From Sindora glabra (Eukaryota > Streptophyta > Magnoliopsida > Fabales > Fabaceae), in contig CM035235.1 of NCBI GenBank assembly GCA_020226215.1, positions 43,553,511 to 43,617,510 of the forward strand: DNA of 64,000 nt, in the 5' to 3' direction. A program made the position numbers and the translations under genes. Positions 23,483 to 37,739 of the stretch are shown here, piece after piece. The notes below the pieces were generated by a model that was given only the letters and a program-made list of their open reading frames with translations, made no database searches and was not told the origin of the DNA. Position 1 is the first letter of the stretch; each line of letters opens with the position of its first letter.

Positions 23483-25600
23483 ATCTTCTTCGATAACTAT
23501 AACTACAATTATTGCATCTAACTATTCAAATAAGTGGGATCCTTTACATTTTCATAGAGCTCATACAAATCAATGATGTATATAACAGATGTAGCTATAG
23601 TTATGGAAGATGTGAATCCTTAAAAAATAGTTTTGACTTAGGAACATAATGACAATGGGTGTATTAGATGTTAGTAAAAGAAAAATGAAATTAATGTGGC
23701 ACATTTCATTTTTTTTGGGGGTCAAATTAAAGGTTTCAGTATAGTCACTTTTAGTGCTGTACTTATTAAATAGAATTTAATTTTTTTAAAATTTAACAAA
23801 ATCTAATTTAGTGTACTATTTAGAATCAATTACGATTTTTAATTTTATGTTTCACATGATGTTACTTGAAAAATTATTTTAAGGATAAGAAATAGCTTAA
23901 ATTTAGTTATTTTAATAATAATAACTATTAAAATAAAATTATAAATTTTTATTTCAAAAAATGATTAGGAACATTTTGTTAAAATATAATTGAAAAATTG
24001 TTCTCAAAGTAATGGAATTGCAAAGAAATATATCATGTAAAATAGTCATATTGTCCGTGCGTTAAGATATATATATTTAATTGTATATAAATAGCAAAAG
24101 AAAAATTGATGAAAAAATAAATAAGTGGAACTAAGTTGAATTATCGAAAAAACCTCTAATGCCTCAAAGTAAAAAAAAAAACCCAAAGAAAAAAGGGTTA
24201 ATGTCAGCTTGCCGATTTGAAAGTCTCAATGGAAAAGAGTTTGTCTTCCCATTGACAGGCGAACAATATATGAACATACCACGGCCAACCTAATTAGAAT
24301 CTTGTTGTAATAGAAATTAGATTATGTGGTTGAAGTTTCATAATTGATTAAATTCTCCAACCATATTCACAAATTTTGCAATATATTTTCCCTTTCTGAA
24401 CTATCTTTTAGCTATATAAATTCCTAACTTGAATGCATTGTTGTTTTATTTCCAGTGTAAAATGGCATGTACTATTATATTGTCATTGGGTTAAACAGCA
24501 AAACATACTGCTGAAACCACAATAACATGCAATGTCAGAAGCAAAGTGTGTAAAATATTTAATCTTTATTCAGAAATTTTGTATTCGTTGATAATTTAAA
24601 ATATTAATATCGATAATTGAAAAGGAAATAATGTTTTTACACTTGTTATTTGATTAAATGATCAAATTATGTTTTTCGAATTGATGTATATGATGAAGCA
24701 TGTTTCTCTAAATTTATATGATTGAAAGGTATGCAATGGAAAGCAATCAATCATGCCAATTTTTTGTAAGATATGCATACTTGGAAATAAATAAAAGAAA
24801 AAAATTGATCACTTATGCCCTTCAAGGAAACATAATTATTTTTCTAAAAAATGTTAATATAGTACATTCGAACTTTAGAGAGAAACTATATTTATTAGCA
24901 GCAAAAGCGGAGAATGAAAATTTACTAAAATCTTTTTTATCCTATATAAAAATTATTTTGAATATACGAGTTCTTGGTGCAAGATATCAATATCATGTCT
25001 TCGGAGAAATTTCTAATGCTACATTGCTAAATTACCATATTTTCCTGCTCAACCTTTTCGTATTACTTCTAATGAAAAATGGAATATATTAGTTCCAAAA
25101 ATATATAATATCTAATATTTAATGCCATCGTAAGGACTTGGGTAATATATTGAGATCTTAAGTTCAAACATCTTCATCATAAATGTACAATTTCTTTTCC
25201 TGATTCTTCGCCCTTATCATTTGATATAATTATTTTGTTGTGTGTATATATGTTTATTCTTTCTCTGTGTTGGTGGTTGTAAGCTTCCCCTTCTTTATTA
25301 ATAAAGCACGCTCTTGACAAAAAAGAATAAATAAAAAATTAATAATTAAAATGAAAAAAACAAGATTTTGAAAAGGGGCAATAAAGATGCCAAAACCAGA
25401 ATCTTTAATTCAAAATGTAATCAATTTCCACTGTAGTACTGAACATGTGTATATGCCAAAATATTAAGTTGAACAAAAATAAATTGAAAAAAAATAAGTG
25501 CAATAGTTTCATTTTTCATATACTATGTTACACATCACATTTCCCTTTTTTTATGTCTTTTTTATAGAAACATGGGAGGAGGGTGTTTAAATTTGTAGAA
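23483..25600. other. AT-rich DNA without recognised genes
   Basis: A 124-codon open frame at 24718-25092 (plus) is the longest here, but it has no recognisable motif and the base composition of its surroundings. I see no other structure. Confidence 0.5.
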
Positions 25601-25639
25601 GTATATGAATCATATTAGGCAGGGCAAATTAGACAAGTC

Positions 25640-26640
25640 CGGATACTTCAAAACTTTGAAAAAAGGGGCAAAACCAACGTTGGAAGAGGGAAAATGTGAA
25701 CATCATTTAGATTGTATAATTATTTTCAAAAAATTTTCAATATCCATTAATTAATTAATTAATTAATTGATTGATAATTCACAAAGTTTTTATTTCATCT
25801 AGTCACATATTTTGCAACGATTCATCATGCAGTTTATTTCATGTGAAAAGTCATGATTAAAAATGTTAGATTTATAATTGACTAATTGTAAATGTGTCAT
25901 TGAATTTTTAATCATATATATGATTTTTAAAAAATATTTGTTTATTATAATATATGGGATATTTGAGGAAATTAATTTTTAATTTGACAAAAATATATAA
26001 CGTTTATGTAGCAACAAAATCAAGTAGAACCACTGCAAATTCTCATTGGTAATAGAATCACATCACTAAAAAAATAATTAAAAAACTTGTGATTCATAGG
26101 GTCATATAAAAATAATAAATCTGCTCACACTAGAAGTACCGCTGAGGATTCCCCCCCTCCCATATTAGGAAATGTCCTTAATGAAGTCAACAATAATATA
26201 AAGTTCGAAAATATGGGAAAATAAATAGCAAATTTTTCACGGAAATGAAATTTTCAATTTTTGCAATCAATCAGATAACTCGTGTAAGATATGCGAGAAA
26301 TTTACATTTGCTACTATTGGTTGAACAAAAATAGAGAGACTGGCGTAGTTCATAAAGAATATAAGACACCCTTCATTTAATGGTAACTATCATTGTAGAT
26401 ATGAACGAGTAGATACTAATAAAACTTTTATTTACTAATAAGATAAATGCTTTTAAAACAAGATTAAATTTGGTTTATTATCAATATAAAATATTTCATA
26501 CTATCAATGAATGAGAATGTACATCATTAAAAAGGTAATAATAATTAAGAATTTTTAAAAGTAATTTTAATAATTTTTTATTGATATGACAATATATGAT
26601 TGGGTGATAGTGTAAAACAAACTTATACTAACAGATCAAT
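25640..26640 (+). repeat. Duplicated block X, copy A
   Basis: Homologous to 47085-48350 in the same orientation. Landmarks: 'ggaagagggaaaatgt/ggaggaggaaaatgtt', 'attcacaaagttt', 'tttcatctagtcacat/tttcatcgaatcacat', and farther on 'tatcaatataaaatattt' with 'gatatgacaa/aatatgacaa'. It contains an (ATTA)n run at about 25746-25770. Non-coding. Confidence 0.7.
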
Positions 26641-27539
26641 CAAATTTAAATCCTTCTAAAATTTTCATAATTCATATGGATTCTTGTCGTAGAATTAAAA
26701 ATTATAGTTTAATTTACTAGCAAATCCAAAGTTTAAATACCCCCAAATGCTTCAAAATTTTACAAAGGGGAAAGAAAGATTTTAATCCCTTGCTTGTTGT
26801 AACTAAAAAAAAAAAGAAATCATTTCATTTTTAAATGAATATCTACTTTAATTGATAGTTGATTTTAATTAGAAATGAATTTCATTTTATTTATAATTCT
26901 CATTATAATTATATTTGTATTTTATAAAATTCATTAAATTTAAAAAAATGTCATTAGAATTCATTTCATTTGGCCTAAAACACTTATTATATAAACAATT
27001 TATCCTTTTTCTAATATTATATTTTCCAAAATATCATCAAAATCTTCTTTTTAATTGACTTGTATGCATCTTTCAATACTTTCCAATTAAAAGAAATTAT
27101 TTTTGAATGAATTGAAATCAATAATTTTGACATGATATCTAAATAATAAAATTGTGCAAATAAATTAAAATTAATTCTATTGTAATAAAATAAAATATAT
27201 TTTAAAAAATTTTAATACCAAACGAACCTCAACCCAAACATACACAAATGATTTAACATTACTCAACACGGAAAACGGTTGATTGTACACTAAATACGTA
27301 ATTCAAAATGGAAATACTATGAGCGGGGAACTAATTCATATGGGTATTTCTCAATATTAAAACATTGGAAATTAAGATTAAGAATTAATAATAAATTAAT
27401 AAATTGCTAAAATGGGAATACAAAAGAGGATAATAAATTCTGTAAACGAGAAAGTGGCTTGACCATGAAATACAAATTTTTTGGAATTAGTAGATGAGTA
27501 TATTTGACAGGTTACTATAAATTGGCAACATAAGAAAAT
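26641..27539. other. Non-coding DNA between blocks X and Y
   Basis: AT-rich. No gene or repeat family is recognised. Confidence 0.5.
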
Positions 27540-27935
27540 TCGAATTTTTCATGCAACTTTATTTTCTAACGTGAAATGTGTTTTATCTATTCCTAATAAA
27601 TAAGAAACACATGCTGTAAAACTTTTTACAATATATTGTTAACTAAAAAGGGATAAATAGTAGTTTGATAACACGTAATAGAGAATTCTTCGTGACACTC
27701 AATTCACCAGTTTGTCATATGTCATTTTTTCCCCTTCATTAAACTGTTTATGTGACCAATGATTCATCAAATTTAAATGTTATGGAATAAAGTTGAAAGT
27801 TCAATAACAAGATAAAGATTAAAAAGTATATTTCCCTTTCCTTTCTACTATTTTTCTACACAAAAAAGATATATTCATATATTTAAAGCACATAGTCAAG
27901 TATGTAATGTATTCATTTAAGTATGTAAGAAGCGC
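27540..27935 (+). repeat. Duplicated block Y (first part), copy A
   Basis: Matches 43410-43830: 'gggataaatagtag', 'taatagagaattcttc', 'gattaaaaagtatatt' and the end 'aagtatgt/gagtatgt' occur in the same order. Confidence 0.8.
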
Positions 27936-29684
27936 CTCAGATGCACCACTAAAATAGTTGTGCAATGCTGCCACACTGCTTCTATAGCTCATATTAGATC
28001 ACATTGGTTGAATCAACTGGTTTTCCCCCTCTGCTGACTACAGTAATAAAAATTGTGAATCCATCTCCCAAAGCCTCTTGAATTCGAGAAGTAGATTGGA
28101 TTCTGCTATTGGGCCAAATCGAGTGCTCTGCTCTAACACAAAGGCCTTGTGGGATGACCAGCGTGTAGGCTAATTCATGGCAAATAACTAGAGTAGCTGT
28201 TGATTCAAGGATTTATTTAGAAGTGATAATTTGTATTCACGTGAAGAATATAGATCGTTGACAATTAAAATAAGTCCAACTTGAATCCAACAATAACTGT
28301 ATCGTGTTGTATTAATCTATCTATTAAACGTACCAAGACGAATCAATTTATCTAACTTATTCAATAATTTTAATTAACAACATTTATATTATAAAATTAT
28401 TTATTAAATTTCATCATATATTATTTTTAGAAAAAATATTTTTAATCATCAATAAAATACTTTTTAAAACTTGTATTGTCATTTTATTAAAATATGAATG
28501 TTATATTTTTATTATAGATAATTATTTATAATTTTATTATAATTATTTTCAAATAAATTTTTAAAAATTTTAATATAAATTTTAAAATAGGTTGATGTAA
28601 CAATCTATTTACAGTCCTAAGTCAATCAATTTATTATTCTTATTAAATGAGTCAACCCATTTATAACTTGAATCTACATAAATGCAATCCGAACTCATAT
28701 TATGGTATCGAGTTATAATGTCATACCAAAAATTGTCACTCATAAATTTATCTATATAAGTTTATTCATTATTATTGTTAAATGCATCAAATATACATTT
28801 ATATCTAAAATGAATGGTATTAATTACAATTACACGGAAATGTTTGCACACCATCAATTGAAAATAGCCTGCGAAATTGCACTATGCATTATAGATATAG
28901 CACAAATAATTCCATTTTTTAAGGAAGTATTTGTCCATTTTTATGAAAGAATTTAAGGGGTTCCAGAAAGGATTGGGAAATGGTGAGTTTCTTCTTTTTT
29001 TTTTTTGGGATGAATTTCATTTAGAAAAATTCAATCCCTTTTTTCATTATAATGGGATTACCTAAAATGAAAGAATGATGATTACCTACAATTCCTTAGA
29101 AAATCTCACTCCTTTATTCTAAGTTGTAAATTTATTATCTTAAATACTAATATTATTATAAAAATAATAATTAATAACAGAAATAGTAATAAAAATAATA
29201 ATATTAATAAATAATAAAAATAAATGACAACATATTATAAAATTAACTAGTAACATATTAATTGCAGAATTAAAAATAATAAAATATTTAATAATAATAC
29301 TAATACAATTATAAAATAGTTAACAATAATAAAATAATAAATAATAACAATGAAATAATGATAGTAAATATTAAAAATAATAATATAATAAAACCAATAA
29401 TGATTTTAAAATAATAATCGAAATAAAAAGAAAATATTAATAATAAATGATATTAAAATAATAAATAATTATGAAAATAATAACTCTCCTATATTGATCA
29501 TTTGTCACCTTCTTTCTCAAGCTAATCATTTGGACTGGATTATGAATATAGTTGGCCTAAAGTACATTTTGAAATAACATATTTTGTTGAGATCAATTAT
29601 TAAATTTTCTTCGACTTGCTTCCTTCCATTTCCCACAATCCACTTTAATACAACAATGAATCTCGTCCCCACATCATTTAAATC
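27936..29684. other. Segment inside block Y without clear partner
   Basis: Not matched by eye to the middle of the other copy (43831-44869). It includes an AAT-rich low-complexity stretch at about 29130-29490. No gene is recognised. Confidence 0.5.
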
Positions 29685-31418
29685 CTGGATGCACCACTTC
29701 ATCAAATAAAAAATATATGAAAGATGAAAATAATACTAAAAATTTGTAAAAGACCAAATGATTTAATTTATATTTGTGAGAAAATAAAATAAGTGTTACA
29801 AAGAAAATATTAAAATTAATTAAATTCATAATAATTTAGATATAAATTTATAATTAAAATCTAAATATATATATATGACAGTTTAAAGTTATTATTTATA
29901 TCAGTATTTATTTTACATAGTTGAACCTTTACTAAAAGAATTTTTAGAAAATAAGAAAACTTAGTTGAAAGATGCAAAAATTTTACTTTTATATTTATAT
30001 TGAAATAATTATATTAATAACAATTGAAGGAAAAATATATTATTTTGGAATTGATTTTATGTTGTAATAATTCAATAATATTATTCTAATTATACACATT
30101 GAAAAAATATATATATAGGCATGATTTGCAAACTTTTATGCGTATCAAATTTGTAATAACTAATTATAAATTCAAACATTTTATTTATAGAGTAATATAT
30201 ATTTAAAATTTAATGAAAAACAATATTAGCTATTGTCAATGAATTCTTTTAATTTTTTATTAGGCCATTCATAAATGTAAGTTATATAGATTTAGAACCT
30301 CACACAAATTCAATATTAATTTCATCCATTACATATAATTTATCTATTATTTTAATCATTCTATTTCTATAGTTGTTAACCATTTAATGAAGATATTAAT
30401 GGAGAAACAAAATTAACTAATTTATTATTTGCAAGGGATAAAATTGATACAAGACATTTGTGAGTAACAAATTTGATGCAAGTAAAATTAGTGACATTAC
30501 AAATGAATTTTAGTCTATAAAAATAATTTTTGAAGTAAGGTTATAAAGTATTTTAACATGAGTGTATTTTTATTGTGTCAATTTATATAATATTTTATTA
30601 TTATATAATTAGTAGCTTATGAGTGTGTATATAAAATATGTTGTATTATAAAACTAAAGAAGCAAATAGACACGATAGTAAGGCTTGATGTTTCTTAGCA
30701 TGGAGATTCAAGTTTGACTCTTTATAAATACAATTTGCAATTTCTAGATAGGTGGAATTTTAATGGTTTACATTGGTTTGATATGGACCAATAGCATTAA
30801 TGGATTTCTATAGACTAGATGATAGGCTAGCACCCAGTGGAATTATTTGGACAATGATTTAATATGGATTTATAAAAATCATTTTAGATAGTGATATTAC
30901 TTTTCATATCAATTTTTTTGCCACAATTCTATTTGTGGTAGTATGAGTTACAAGCCACAAATATAATTTTTACTACATTTGTGCTCATGGTTAGAATGAT
31001 GCATTTATGCCAAAAGACTTTTTCCATGACAATTTTCTTCCCATGCTCATTTATGCCACAGGTCTATCCGACTAGTATTCCTGTGATTAATCATCATAGT
31101 TACAAAAATTTTAATCTTATACAAATAATGATTTGTTATAGTGAGAATAACGTGAACTTCAAATATATTTCTCTTGAAATATGTTTATTGACAGCTTGAA
31201 CATGTTAAGGTGTTAAAATAGGCTAGTTCTAAGAGATTGATTTGGGGCAATTATAATTTTTGGGTTATTATATTTTTGTGTAGTTTAGGATTGGAATCAA
31301 TATAAATAATGATAATAGTGACTTAATCTGGTAAGAAATTGAGTTGGAATATTGATTTGGGAAAGGATCATGATTGGTAAGTGTTTATTTTTTAAGATGT
31401 TGGATTAATCCATTATCC

Positions 31419-31485
<67 letters not shown>

Positions 31486-31775
31486 AAGGGCTATTAATTA
31501 ATATGCGAATATATATATGTGTTATATACATAAATAAAATAATGAACTAACTTTTAATGTTAAAATTGATGAGAACATTCGTTTTTGTCACTGTATACTA
31601 TACAAATTTATTAGAATAGATAATCATATTTCATAAAAATTAAAATAAAATGTTGTGAGAAAATTATTATTATAAAACTTAAAACTAGTACAATAATAAT
31701 CATATAATGTAATTACTATAATTAAATATGCATAAAATAACCAAAGAACATTATTTTTAATTGATATTAGATGCA
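29685..31775 (+). repeat. Duplicated block Y (second part), copy A
   Basis: Matches 44870-47035 over about 2.1 kb. Both start near 'gaaaataatactaaaaattt' and share many long words such as 'gataggctagca' and 'gatttgttat'. Both end at 'ttttaattgatattag'. Non-coding; the divergence is noticeable. Confidence 0.85.
31424..31483. repeat. (TA)n microsatellite
   Basis: About 30 uninterrupted TA units. The partner copy of block Y has mixed TA/TG tracts at the matching place (46665-46755). Confidence 0.97.
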
Positions 31776-34125
31776 CATTCAAAGTTTAATGCCTCAAATA
31801 ATCAAAATTTTCCTTCTCCCTATAAATGGAAGTTTCCAAACAAGAAAATTCGGTTCAATATTAATTATGTATGATCATTTGAATCATGGATTTGAAAAAC
31901 AATGTAATTATTTGATAATCTAGAAATATTAAAACAGTGTAATTTTTTGTTCAAAGTTTAATTCCTCCTATTAACATATCAATTCAATACAGAAACCTGA
32001 AACCACATCTTGCTAAAAATTGGGATATCTAGTGTTAAATCGTGTTCCAATGGGTGAACCGCTACGCTCACTGTACTTCAAAATAATTGAAGGCAAAGGT
32101 TACTGTACCCATACAATTATATGTGATATTATATGCAGGTCAACAAAGAGACGTACATCCAAATTAATATACATATAGTGAGGTCACTGTCTTATTCGAC
32201 CGTTGTTCATCTCCATGCTTCTCTACCTTTTATTTTTTGGTTTTATGAGTGTTCGTCTCAAATTTTCTTATTCTTTTTTTTTTTTGGGGTAATACTCAAA
32301 TTTTCTTTTTCAGTTTTAAGGCATGGGAGGTGAATATTTAAATTTGGAGAAGAATAGCTTTTTGGGCTCTGCCAGTTTTCTTATCAACCAAAATTAAACC
32401 GATATGGATAGATTGTTAATTTCAACTAAAGATTTAAATTATGATCTACAACTACAATATAGTGATTGTAAACTATATTGCATCTACAATTTTTCACAAT
32501 TTCACGAATCTCATTTTTTCATATTTTTACTAATCATAATAAAATTTCAACTGCAACCACAACCATAAATAAGAACCCTGATTTCAACTAATTACAAGGA
32601 TCGTGATAAAATACTAAGATTTTGAGATTATTTCAACTAAGTACAAGGATTGCCAGTCAACTATCTACTTGCTACTATCTTGAACATGGAATACTTACAT
32701 AAGGTCCATTCTCACTCACACGTAATTCAAATTATTTTCACCGGTAGTTTTACTGACTTTGTCACAACCCGATTATAGGTACCTAACTGACGTAGGGAGT
32801 CACCACAAAGTGACTTCCTACAAGCTTAACTCATAGGCAATGTAAAACTTACACATGGCACCAAAAGTGCAATATGCAGAGTTCAAGGATTTCTTGCTCA
32901 ATGACTCCCTTAACAATATGTAACACAAACATGTTATGAATCATGGCATGTTATGCACACTGAACACGTGACCAAGGACCCTAATCCAATTGTCCATTTT
33001 GTCATTTAATGTGCCATAAGCTCTCCAGTGGTCTTTTCTTCCACTTGCCAGAAAAAAATGGCAGAGGAACCTGAAAATAAAAGTATTTTCCAAAAAGAAA
33101 GAAAGACAAGTGAGTTCTTGAGAAACCCGACGAAAGAATAACTTACCGAAGCTCAAATATAATATCTATTATACATAATTCATTATTACTCTTTTAAAAA
33201 CAAAATTTCTTTCAATTCCCAAATTATAAACACTTACTTTTGTGGGAAAACAATTGCACTAAGAAGCATATAAAGAAACTCAATTTTTTTTCTCAAACAC
33301 AAGATTCCTCATAAAAGTGAGGAATTAACAAAAAAGCTATATTAATCAAGAGACTTCTCCAAGCCGTAGATATGCCACACACACACTCACACATACACAT
33401 ATATCCAAATAAATACATATATGCATATAAGAAGAAATAAAGAAATCTATTCAATTATTACATATAGTAAATACAATGAAAGGGTAAATAAACTAGTTAA
33501 AGCCTTGTGCTTTGGATACAATGGTAATTTCCTTTTGTCAACCATCAATTTTCCAATTCAATTATCAATAATGATACCTCCCTCTTCTCTTTGTCCCTCC
33601 AACAATTTAATCACTGTCATTATATGATCATTCGATAACAATTCCAAGTACATTTAGGGAGTTTCCTAAGGAAACCTCCAAGGATCCAATCATTCAAAAA
33701 AAAAAAAAAACATTTTTTTAACTCAATAAATTTTATACTTTTGTAAACAGTAACTTCCTACGAAAGGAATTTCATCACATTTGAAGGTCAAATTTTTTAT
33801 TCAATAGTTAAAAATCAAATCTCCATATTGTATGAGTAACTTCCAATAACATAATTATTGAAACATTTGATAACAACCAATTTTCGCATTTTGTAGAAGC
33901 ATTTCATATGCATCTTTAGCGGTTCAAAACCAGTTTTCAGAACAAGAAGCACATTCTAACAATCGAGCAATATATAGGCATACAGACACATATTTTCATA
34001 TCAGAAATCATCCTAATCAATTTGTCAAATCTTCAAATGAAAGAATTCTGACCTTTAGTATAGAAAATTTCAAATAAAAGGTACGCTACCCACTCACAGA
34101 TTCTCGAGCTCCTTAAGCTTAATTT
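31776..34125. other. Mostly AT-rich DNA; possible decayed LTR near 32.75 kb
   Basis: No gene is recognised. 32756-32850 ('gtcacaacccgattatagg', 'gacgtagggagtcaccac') resembles a phrase common in plant gypsy LTRs, but no partner is present here. A short (CA)n tract lies at about 33376-33398. 32280-32350 loosely resembles 25560-25600 upstream of block X. Confidence 0.4.
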
Positions 34126-34129
34126 TTGC

Positions 34130-34470
34130 ACAATCCATCAGTGACGTAATAAGGCTTCCAGGCCTCTTAAAATCCCCGTCTCAGAGTGATTGTCGGTAGC
34201 TTGGATTGAGCTGCACCATCACAACGGACATGAATTCTGAAGAAACAAATACCACTGGGCTGATGGCATCTCACATCGAACAATTGCGTTGAAGGATTGC
34301 CATCATGCCACTGCCGCCACAGGCTGAGTTCGGCATAAGCCACTGGGCCGTTAGACGCTGCTGTTAGCATTGAAGCTCAATGGAAGATGCTTCCCGTCCC
34401 TTCGAAAACCCTCAACGAAGAAAAGGGGCAACGTTTTGCTGTGAGTTGGTGGGGGTGATGGAAAGGAGCT
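34130..34470 (-). other. GC-richer island, possible gene fragment
   Basis: On the minus strand an open frame starts at 34368-34370 and runs 67 codons (NGPVAYAELSLWRQWHDG...), preceded by a C/T-rich segment. Another frame downstream reads CAKIKLKELENL before GTGAG. The composition stands out from the surrounding DNA and looks like a first exon with leader, but I recognise no family. It may be part of the same decayed gene area as 37.7-39.8 kb or independent. Confidence 0.35.
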
Positions 34471-35153
34471 GCTGTCCGCTTAATAGATAGCACAAGACGG
34501 TGCGTTTAGCACCAGTGGAATATGAATTTCCCAAGTAATTAAAAGAACAGGAAAAAGAAGGAAGATAACATAAGAAAAATTAATAATAGATTAATAGAAT
34601 TTAGAATTTGGAATGAATAAACCAGTATGGTACATATAGATGAAAAGTGACTATATTTCCCTTAGTGTGGAGAAATATGATTCATTTAGAAAGAAATATA
34701 ATAAGAGTGAAAGTAAAATACTGTATATAAGTTGTAATTCAATGGGTATAAAATATTACAACTTAACACAATGGTACCTATAATATACTTTTGATTCTAT
34801 TTAAACCTTTTTTCCTTTTATATTTTACATTTATCTTAATCATTAATCTTATACTTTCATCATAATCAAACTAGTACCTTGATAGTAATCAGAATCAGAA
34901 TATACAATATTCCTATAGATCAAATAAAATAGAAATATATTCTAAATATTTCACATCTATTTTGAACGTATTTAAATTTAAAATCTTTGGAAAAAGAGAT
35001 CTAGAAAATTCATTATTAAAACTTTAGTTGTGCTAAAAGATATTGAACCATCAAAAAGAATCTTTTATAAATTCAGTTTAGGAAAATTTAGGTAGAATAT
35101 ACGAGCATCACAGACTTCATTGTTGAAATGCATTCTAGTTGTTTGACTTCGAT
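34471..35153. other. AT-rich DNA without recognised features
   Basis: Nothing beyond AT-rich sequence is seen. Confidence 0.5.
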
Positions 35154-35470
35154 CACTACAGGAATGTATCGGCCTTGGGGTGGCATTTTCCATGGATATC
35201 CTGCAGCATTCTTTCCAGTGATTTCCCTTGGATTTTCACTTTCTCACAGAATTTTCATTGGAAATGTAATTCATGGGAAATTGGAGCGTGGTAAAACCCT
35301 TCCTGCATATTTCACGCGGATTTTCACTTATTTTTCCACGGATTTTAGGGGCCTCAAATATTTGAAATTTAAAAAATTAAAAAAATATTTGCCACAGCTT
35401 TTTGCAGCATCAAAATTTTAAAAAAAATTCACAAAATATATTTCCCATGATTTTTTCACGGATAAAGCTA
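35154..35470 (+). mobile_element. CACTA-type transposon end (fragment)
   Basis: Begins CACTACAGGAATG, the CACTA-superfamily terminal signature. It is followed by short subterminal motifs repeated in both orientations (words like 'cacgcggattttcac' near 35313, 'ttccacggatttta' near 35334 and 'ttcacggataaagc' near 35455). I see no inverted partner (…TGTAGTG) in the neighbourhood, so only one end is supported. The right limit is approximate. Confidence 0.6.
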
Positions 35471-37735
35471 CCTTCAAATTATCAAAAATTAAACTAAATA
35501 AATAACATAAATTCAAAATTTTAAATTATCTGACCCTTAACAAATGTATAAAAATTGTTATAATAAAAATAACCAATATTATAATAAGGGGCAAAGTGAA
35601 TTAATAGCATGTTCATCTCACTCAGATCAATAGACTGTTCAACAACCTTTTCACCAATAACCAAGGAAATATTTTTCATTATAATGAAAATAAAGGCCCT
35701 ATTTCAAGGTTCTAATCTAAATGTCAACATATAATTATCCAGAATTTGCCTGCCAACATTATTTATCTAGTTTGGTAATTTTAGCTATGAACATTACATG
35801 TGTTTGAGTCGTGCACATTTTAATCGAGAAATAAGGTGAGAATGAATATATTTTCCATCGATCTTCCTAGAATCTTGGAATAACATATTAAGAAATTTCT
35901 TCTGCCAATTTGACCAATGCCTACATCCAAATTAATAAACAATTCTTAGCACCCAAAATAATAAATAATTCTCAGTTGTAAGTCATATAGAAGTTACTCA
36001 AGGGGGAAATTAGCAGAATCTCACAGATACAACTAATTGTAATTTTTCACATGCAGCAACATATATTCACGTTTCTAGGGAGGATGCGAACATAAATTTT
36101 TGCTTCAATATGAACCTACCATTATTGACAATCTAATGGTATAGTTCAAAGCTAATCTAATGGCTTTCCAAGATGAACCGGCCATTATTGACAATCTAAT
36201 GGCTTTTGACTATTGACCCGCCATTAGGGTCAATGTGGTAGCATAGATTATGAGAAATCTCCACTTACAAATGATACATTTTTCTGACAATATGACATAT
36301 ATAAACATTTCACTTTCAAATACAAAAGGAACTATATGAAGGTTTTATATGATTTTTATATATAAATATATATATCAACTTACAAGAATAAGGTTTCTAA
36401 TACTGTCTAAACAGTACTATCTGAAAGTCTTTTTTTTTTGCAATTAATTATTATTACAAACATCAACATCAAAGTACAAGTCCCTTTAAAATTCTTGTAT
36501 TGTCACTTAGTCTCTTCTTACATTGTAATGAGCATTAGAATCTAGTTCAATTGTTGGTTGCTTTCATGGTTCTAAAGTAGACTATCTTCAAATCAATGCA
36601 ATTAAAAACATATTTTAATTTCTATGACTCATCTGCCAAGAACAGGAAGCAAATCATCAAAAAACAGTTTCGGAATATAAAAAGTGAATAAAGAAAGCTT
36701 TATAAATGATACTGCCAAAACAAAGTGAATACTTACCGGAGGTCAAACAAACAGTCGATTATGTAGTTTCCTCGAATCCAAAATAAATGACCCATAGAAT
36801 AGCACAGACACTTGTGATATATTCAGGTTCTGCTGTAGGCACGTAACATGTATCAAAATAATACAAAAATGAAGAAACAACAATACAAATGGGACGCCTA
36901 GGTTGATTATTAAAACAAAGCAGAGAGTCCCGAAGTCATATACCAAGTCATTTCCTAAGGCCTTCAAATGCTGAAGGCAAGAGGGATGTTACTTTGGCTG
37001 AAATTTTCACTTACGACGGAAGACATATACCTCTACAAAATAAGGACCTGCAACTTACTTTTGCAACAACAAACAAAGACGTGCTTGCATAAAACAAATC
37101 TATAGACTTGAATTTCATTGAATTAACCAAACATCTGTAACTTCAGAATTGTCCTATTCTCCGTGTTGTAAGATTTTTAATATGAAAAAAAGAAATCAGC
37201 AGCGTGGGAAGCAATTGTACAAGATGACTGTGTAAAGAGTTGCATCATAAAACAGTCAATGTTGATAAGGAGAGGGAAAAAATGGAGGGAATTTACCTTC
37301 ACAGAACCTTCTTTTACTGAAATAGAGTTAATAGACACTTGGAGAGATTTGAAAACAAGTACATTTTAATAAAACAATAGGACGGGTTGGACAATAGCAT
37401 GCTAGCGACACATAAACAAGCAGGAACACATCATAATGAGGCCAAAAGAGACATTACTTGATAAGAAAATGAGTTGAATCTTAGATAAAATCAAAATAAA
37501 CCTACAACTTACCAAGATACATGTACTAGTGGCTGAATGAAATATCTAGATTTGCTTATAAACATTTTCTTTACAAATATTCATCAGTTTCTTCAATTTT
37601 TTATTTGATTTTGACATTTGAAAGTCTTTTGACGAGTAGAGGTTGTAACTTAACATTAAAACTGTTCCCTCAATTTGTGAAATATGAACAAGAAGAAAAT
37701 GCATGCATCGCAATAAATATGGAATAGTAAAGAAG
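35471..37735. other. Non-coding DNA, possibly introns or 3' part of a decayed gene
   Basis: The DNA is less AT-extreme than elsewhere. The phrase 'ccattattgacaatctaatgg' occurs at about 36118 and 36181, a short local duplication. Segments ending in GTAAGT on the minus strand (about 36735-36770 and 37010-37045) look exon-like, but none gives a convincing protein. Confidence 0.4.
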
Positions 37736-37739
37736 ATAT

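Noticed and set aside
24718..25092. 124-codon open frame on the plus strand
   Set aside because: No recognisable motif, composition identical to its AT-rich surroundings, and no leader or splice context; a chance frame is likely.
31424..31483. (TA)n tract as a possible origin or matrix attachment site
   Set aside because: A plain microsatellite explains it; nothing else supports a function.
36735..37045. Additional exons of the FIP2-like pseudogene
   Set aside because: Short minus-strand segments end in GTAAGT, but the translations did not match the family convincingly.
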